Below are positions 62,128 through 64,000 of a DNA stretch of 64,000 bases, piece after piece. The notes beneath the pieces were generated by a model, which was not told the DNA's origin, did not search any database, and saw only the letters and a list, made by a program, of their open reading frames with translations. Position numbers and translations under genes: made by a program. Source of the DNA: JBJGXI01 sp045635475. GTDB lineage: Bacteria; Bacillota; Bacilli; Bacillales; Amphibacillaceae. The stretch spans positions 62,001 to 126,000 of the forward strand of contig NZ_JBJGXI010000004.1 of assembly GCF_045635475.1 (NCBI RefSeq), in the 5' to 3' direction. Numbering within the stretch: the stretch's first letter is position 1; the number at the start of each line of letters is the position of its first letter.

Positions 62128-64000
62128 TATAAGTCACCTCTCCCTTTGCGTTCGGTTTCTATGATCTCATCAACAGGAACATGAAACCCATCATCGTAAT
62201 CAAACGAATTGGCTATTAAACCGATAATGATAAGTACTGCAGAAACAGCCGCTAATATAAACCATTCAAATACAAGGAAGAAACCGACAATAGCAAACGC
62301 TACACCCATATAGATTGGTGTCCATGAGTTGCTTGGTAAGTGTATTGGTTTAATTTTATCTTTCTGAATACGGGTTTTCCCTGATTTTTTCATTTTCCAA
62401 AATTCATCGATACTAGTAACTTCAGGTGTTGTTGCAAAATTATAATGCGGTGCTGGTGATGGAATAGACCATTCCAATGTACGAGCATCCCAAGGATCGC
62501 CGCCAATATTTCTTGGCGCATAACGGAAACTCCAGTACAAGTTGTAACATAATGCTGCAAAACCAGCAGCTAAAATTAATGAACCAAAAGCAGATAATCC
62601 AAGTAACGGACCCCATCCAGTTTCGGCAGAATAGGTGTACATTCTACGAGACATACCGTCTAATCCTACGAAGAACATCGGCATAAATGTTATATTGAAA
62701 CCTATTGTAAATAACCAGAAATGCCATTTACCAATTTTTTCGTTCAATTTAAAGCCAAACATTTTCGGCCACCAATAATACAATCCAGCAAATACGGCAA
62801 ATACTACACCAGGAATCAATGTATAGTGGAAGTGAGCCACTAGGAACATCGTGTTATGGTACTGGTAATCAGCAGCTGCCATGGCAAGCATAACCCCTGT
62901 AACCCCACCAATCGTGAAGCATGGAATAAATGCGAGCGACCATAGCATTGCGTTCGTAAACTTTATTCGACCTTTACGCATTGTAAACAGCCAGTTAAAG
63001 ATTTTAACCCCAGTAGGGATCGCAATCAGCATCGTTGTTAAAGAGAAGAAGGTGTTTACTGGTGCGCTGTTTCCCATGGTAAAGAAGTGGTGTACCCACA
63101 CAAGCATACTTAAAAATGCAATACCAACAACAGACCATACCATTGTTTTGTATCCATATAGATTTTTTCTTGAAAATGTTGAAATAATATCGGAATACAT
63201 ACCGAATGCTGGTAAGACAACGATATAAACTTCAGGATGTCCCCAGAGCCAGAATAAGTTTAGCCACAACATCGGGTCTCCACCAGCGGCAACGGTGAAA
63301 AAGTGTGTGCCGAATAGACGATCTAATGTCATAAATGCTAAAGCAACTGTAAAAATAGGGAATGCCGCTACGATAATTGCAGAAGTAACGAGCGAAGTCC
63401 ACGTGAACATTGGCATTTTCATTAACGTCATACCGGGTGCTCTCATCTTCAGAATCGTAACGATAAAGTTAATCCCCGAGGCAAGTGTACCAATACCTGC
63501 AATCTGTATCGCGATCGCATAATAGTTGTTTCCTACACCAGGTGTAAATTCTTTCCCTGCAAATGGAAAGTAGGAAGTCCAGCCAGCATCCGGTGAACCA
63601 CCGATAACGAATGATATATTAAACAGCATCGCTGCGCCAAAAAATAACCAAAAGCTAAGTGCATTTAATTTTGGAAACGCAACGTCGCGTGCACCGATTT
63701 GTAAGGGTAACACAACGTTCATAATCCCAATTAACATCGGCATCGCCATAAACAAAATCATAATAACGCCGTGCGTAGTAAATACTTCATTGTAGTGTTG
63801 CGCATCTAAAAATTCCATATTGGGTCTAGATGTTTGTGCTTTCATCATTAAACCATCTATGCCACCACGGAAAAACATTAATACACCAGAGATGATGTAC
63901 ATAATACCTAATCGTTTATGATCAACGGTCGTGAACCATTCTTTCCACAACCATGTCCATTTCTTTAGATAGGTGATTAATCCTACTAAGCCAACCATGG
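62127..64000 (-). CDS. qoxB: Quinol oxidase aa3 subunit I (QoxB), cut by window edge
   Basis: At least 623 residues of the catalytic subunit, a menaquinol-oxidising, proton-pumping terminal oxidase. Haem ligands and the copper site are visible: FTTHGVIMILFMAMP (low-spin haem His), LWGHPEVYIVVLPAFGMYS (CuB His and cross-linked Tyr), VWVHHFFTMG (CuB His pair) and VAHFHYTLIPG (haem a3 and a His). The C-terminus has the extra helices of QoxB/CyoB-type proteins. Family members start with about 30 more residues before YLKKWTWLWKEWFTTVDHK, so the true start lies beyond the window and the ATG at 63998 is internal. Confidence 0.95.
   Translation of the reverse strand, partial: MVGLVGLITYLKKWTWLWKEWFTTVDHKRLGIMYIISGVLMFFRGGIDGLMMKAQTSRPNMEFLDAQHYNEVFTTHGVIMILFMAMPMLIGIMNVVLPLQIGARDVAFPKLNALSFWLFFGAAMLFNISFVIGGSPDAGWTSYFPFAGKEFTPGVGNNYYAIAIQIAGIGTLASGINFIVTILKMRAPGMTLMKMPMFTWTSLVTSAIIVAAFPIFTVALAFMTLDRLFGTHFFTVAAGGDPMLWLNLFWLWGHPEVYIVVLPAFGMYSDIISTFSRKNLYGYKTMVWSVVGIAFLSMLVWVHHFFTMGNSAPVNTFFSLTTMLIAIPTGVKIFNWLFTMRKGRIKFTNAMLWSLAFIPCFTIGGVTGVMLAMAAADYQYHNTMFLVAHFHYTLIPGVVFAVFAGLYYWWPKMFGFKLNEKIGKWHFWLFTIGFNITFMPMFFVGLDGMSRRMYTYSAETGWGPLLGLSAFGSLILAAGFAALCYNLYWSFRYAPRNIGGDPWDARTLEWSIPSPAPHYNFATTPEVTSIDEFWKMKKSGKTRIQKDKIKPIHLPSNSWTPIYMGVAFAIVGFFLVFEWFILAAVSAVLIIIGLIANSFDYDDGFHVPVDEIIETERKGRGDL

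Noticed and set aside
63996..63998. ATG at 63998 as the true qoxB start
   Set aside because: QoxB proteins have about 30 more residues before the YLKKWTWLWKEW segment. The frame simply runs off the window edge.

Overview
The window looks like a low-GC, Gram-positive Bacillaceae chromosome, probably a halotolerant genus such as Gracilibacillus, Virgibacillus or Oceanobacillus. This genus guess is inference. It rests on AT-rich DNA, strong AAGGAGG ribosome binding sites, acidic surface proteins, LPDTA sortase signals, a QoxBCD-type quinol oxidase, an NhaC antiporter and YqhV/YitT-type proteins. No rRNA, tRNA, CRISPR array or phage was seen.

Layout. 1-9.1 kb is a mosaic of small accessory genes with much decay: a P-loop kinase without a standard start codon, a toxin-antitoxin pair whose toxin has an internal stop, a lipoprotein gene with a stop as codon 2, glutamate dehydrogenase, an HxlR regulator, an aldo/keto reductase, a scar joining GNAT and glutamate dehydrogenase fragments, a papain-fold amidase and a CdsA-like membrane protein.

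9.5-33.6 kb is the centrepiece, a putative beta-glucan (laminarin or fungal-wall type) utilisation locus. It holds a 1540-residue wall-anchored beta-helix protein, a YesM/YesN-type two-component system, a sugar ABC importer (binding lipoprotein and two permeases), a YesL protein, a GH1 glycosidase and a wall-anchored GH3-CBM6-GH30 fusion of about 2260 residues. Both giant proteins end in LPDTA, a membrane helix and a basic tail. The binding-protein gene and the fusion gene share an almost identical cre-like upstream motif. The inferred flow is: cleave glucan at the wall, import oligosaccharides by ABC, finish in the cytoplasm with GH1. An IS200/IS605-type element (broken tnpA, intact tnpB-like gene) and a YitT gene lie between GH1 and the fusion.

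34-55 kb is general chromosomal and accessory content: DMT exporters, an NmrA-type reductase with a divergent MarR regulator, a second RibF-like protein with an FMN reductase, small envelope proteins, hydrolases, Nudix, a GGDEF protein, an ATP-grasp ligase, a CAP-domain protein, glutathionyl-hydroquinone reductase and an NlpC/P60 wall hydrolase.

55-64 kb holds a DehI-type pseudogene split by a 117-bp MITE-like element, a CzrA/CzcD zinc efflux pair, a large GC-rich palindromic repeat, an NhaC antiporter, a DHA2 drug exporter and the qoxB-C-D genes, with qoxB cut by the window end. Several dispersed repeat families occur: a 117-bp palindromic MITE (two full copies, one short copy, one terminus-only palindrome), two larger Bacillaceae-type palindromes and a cluster of short inverted repeats near 54.9 kb.
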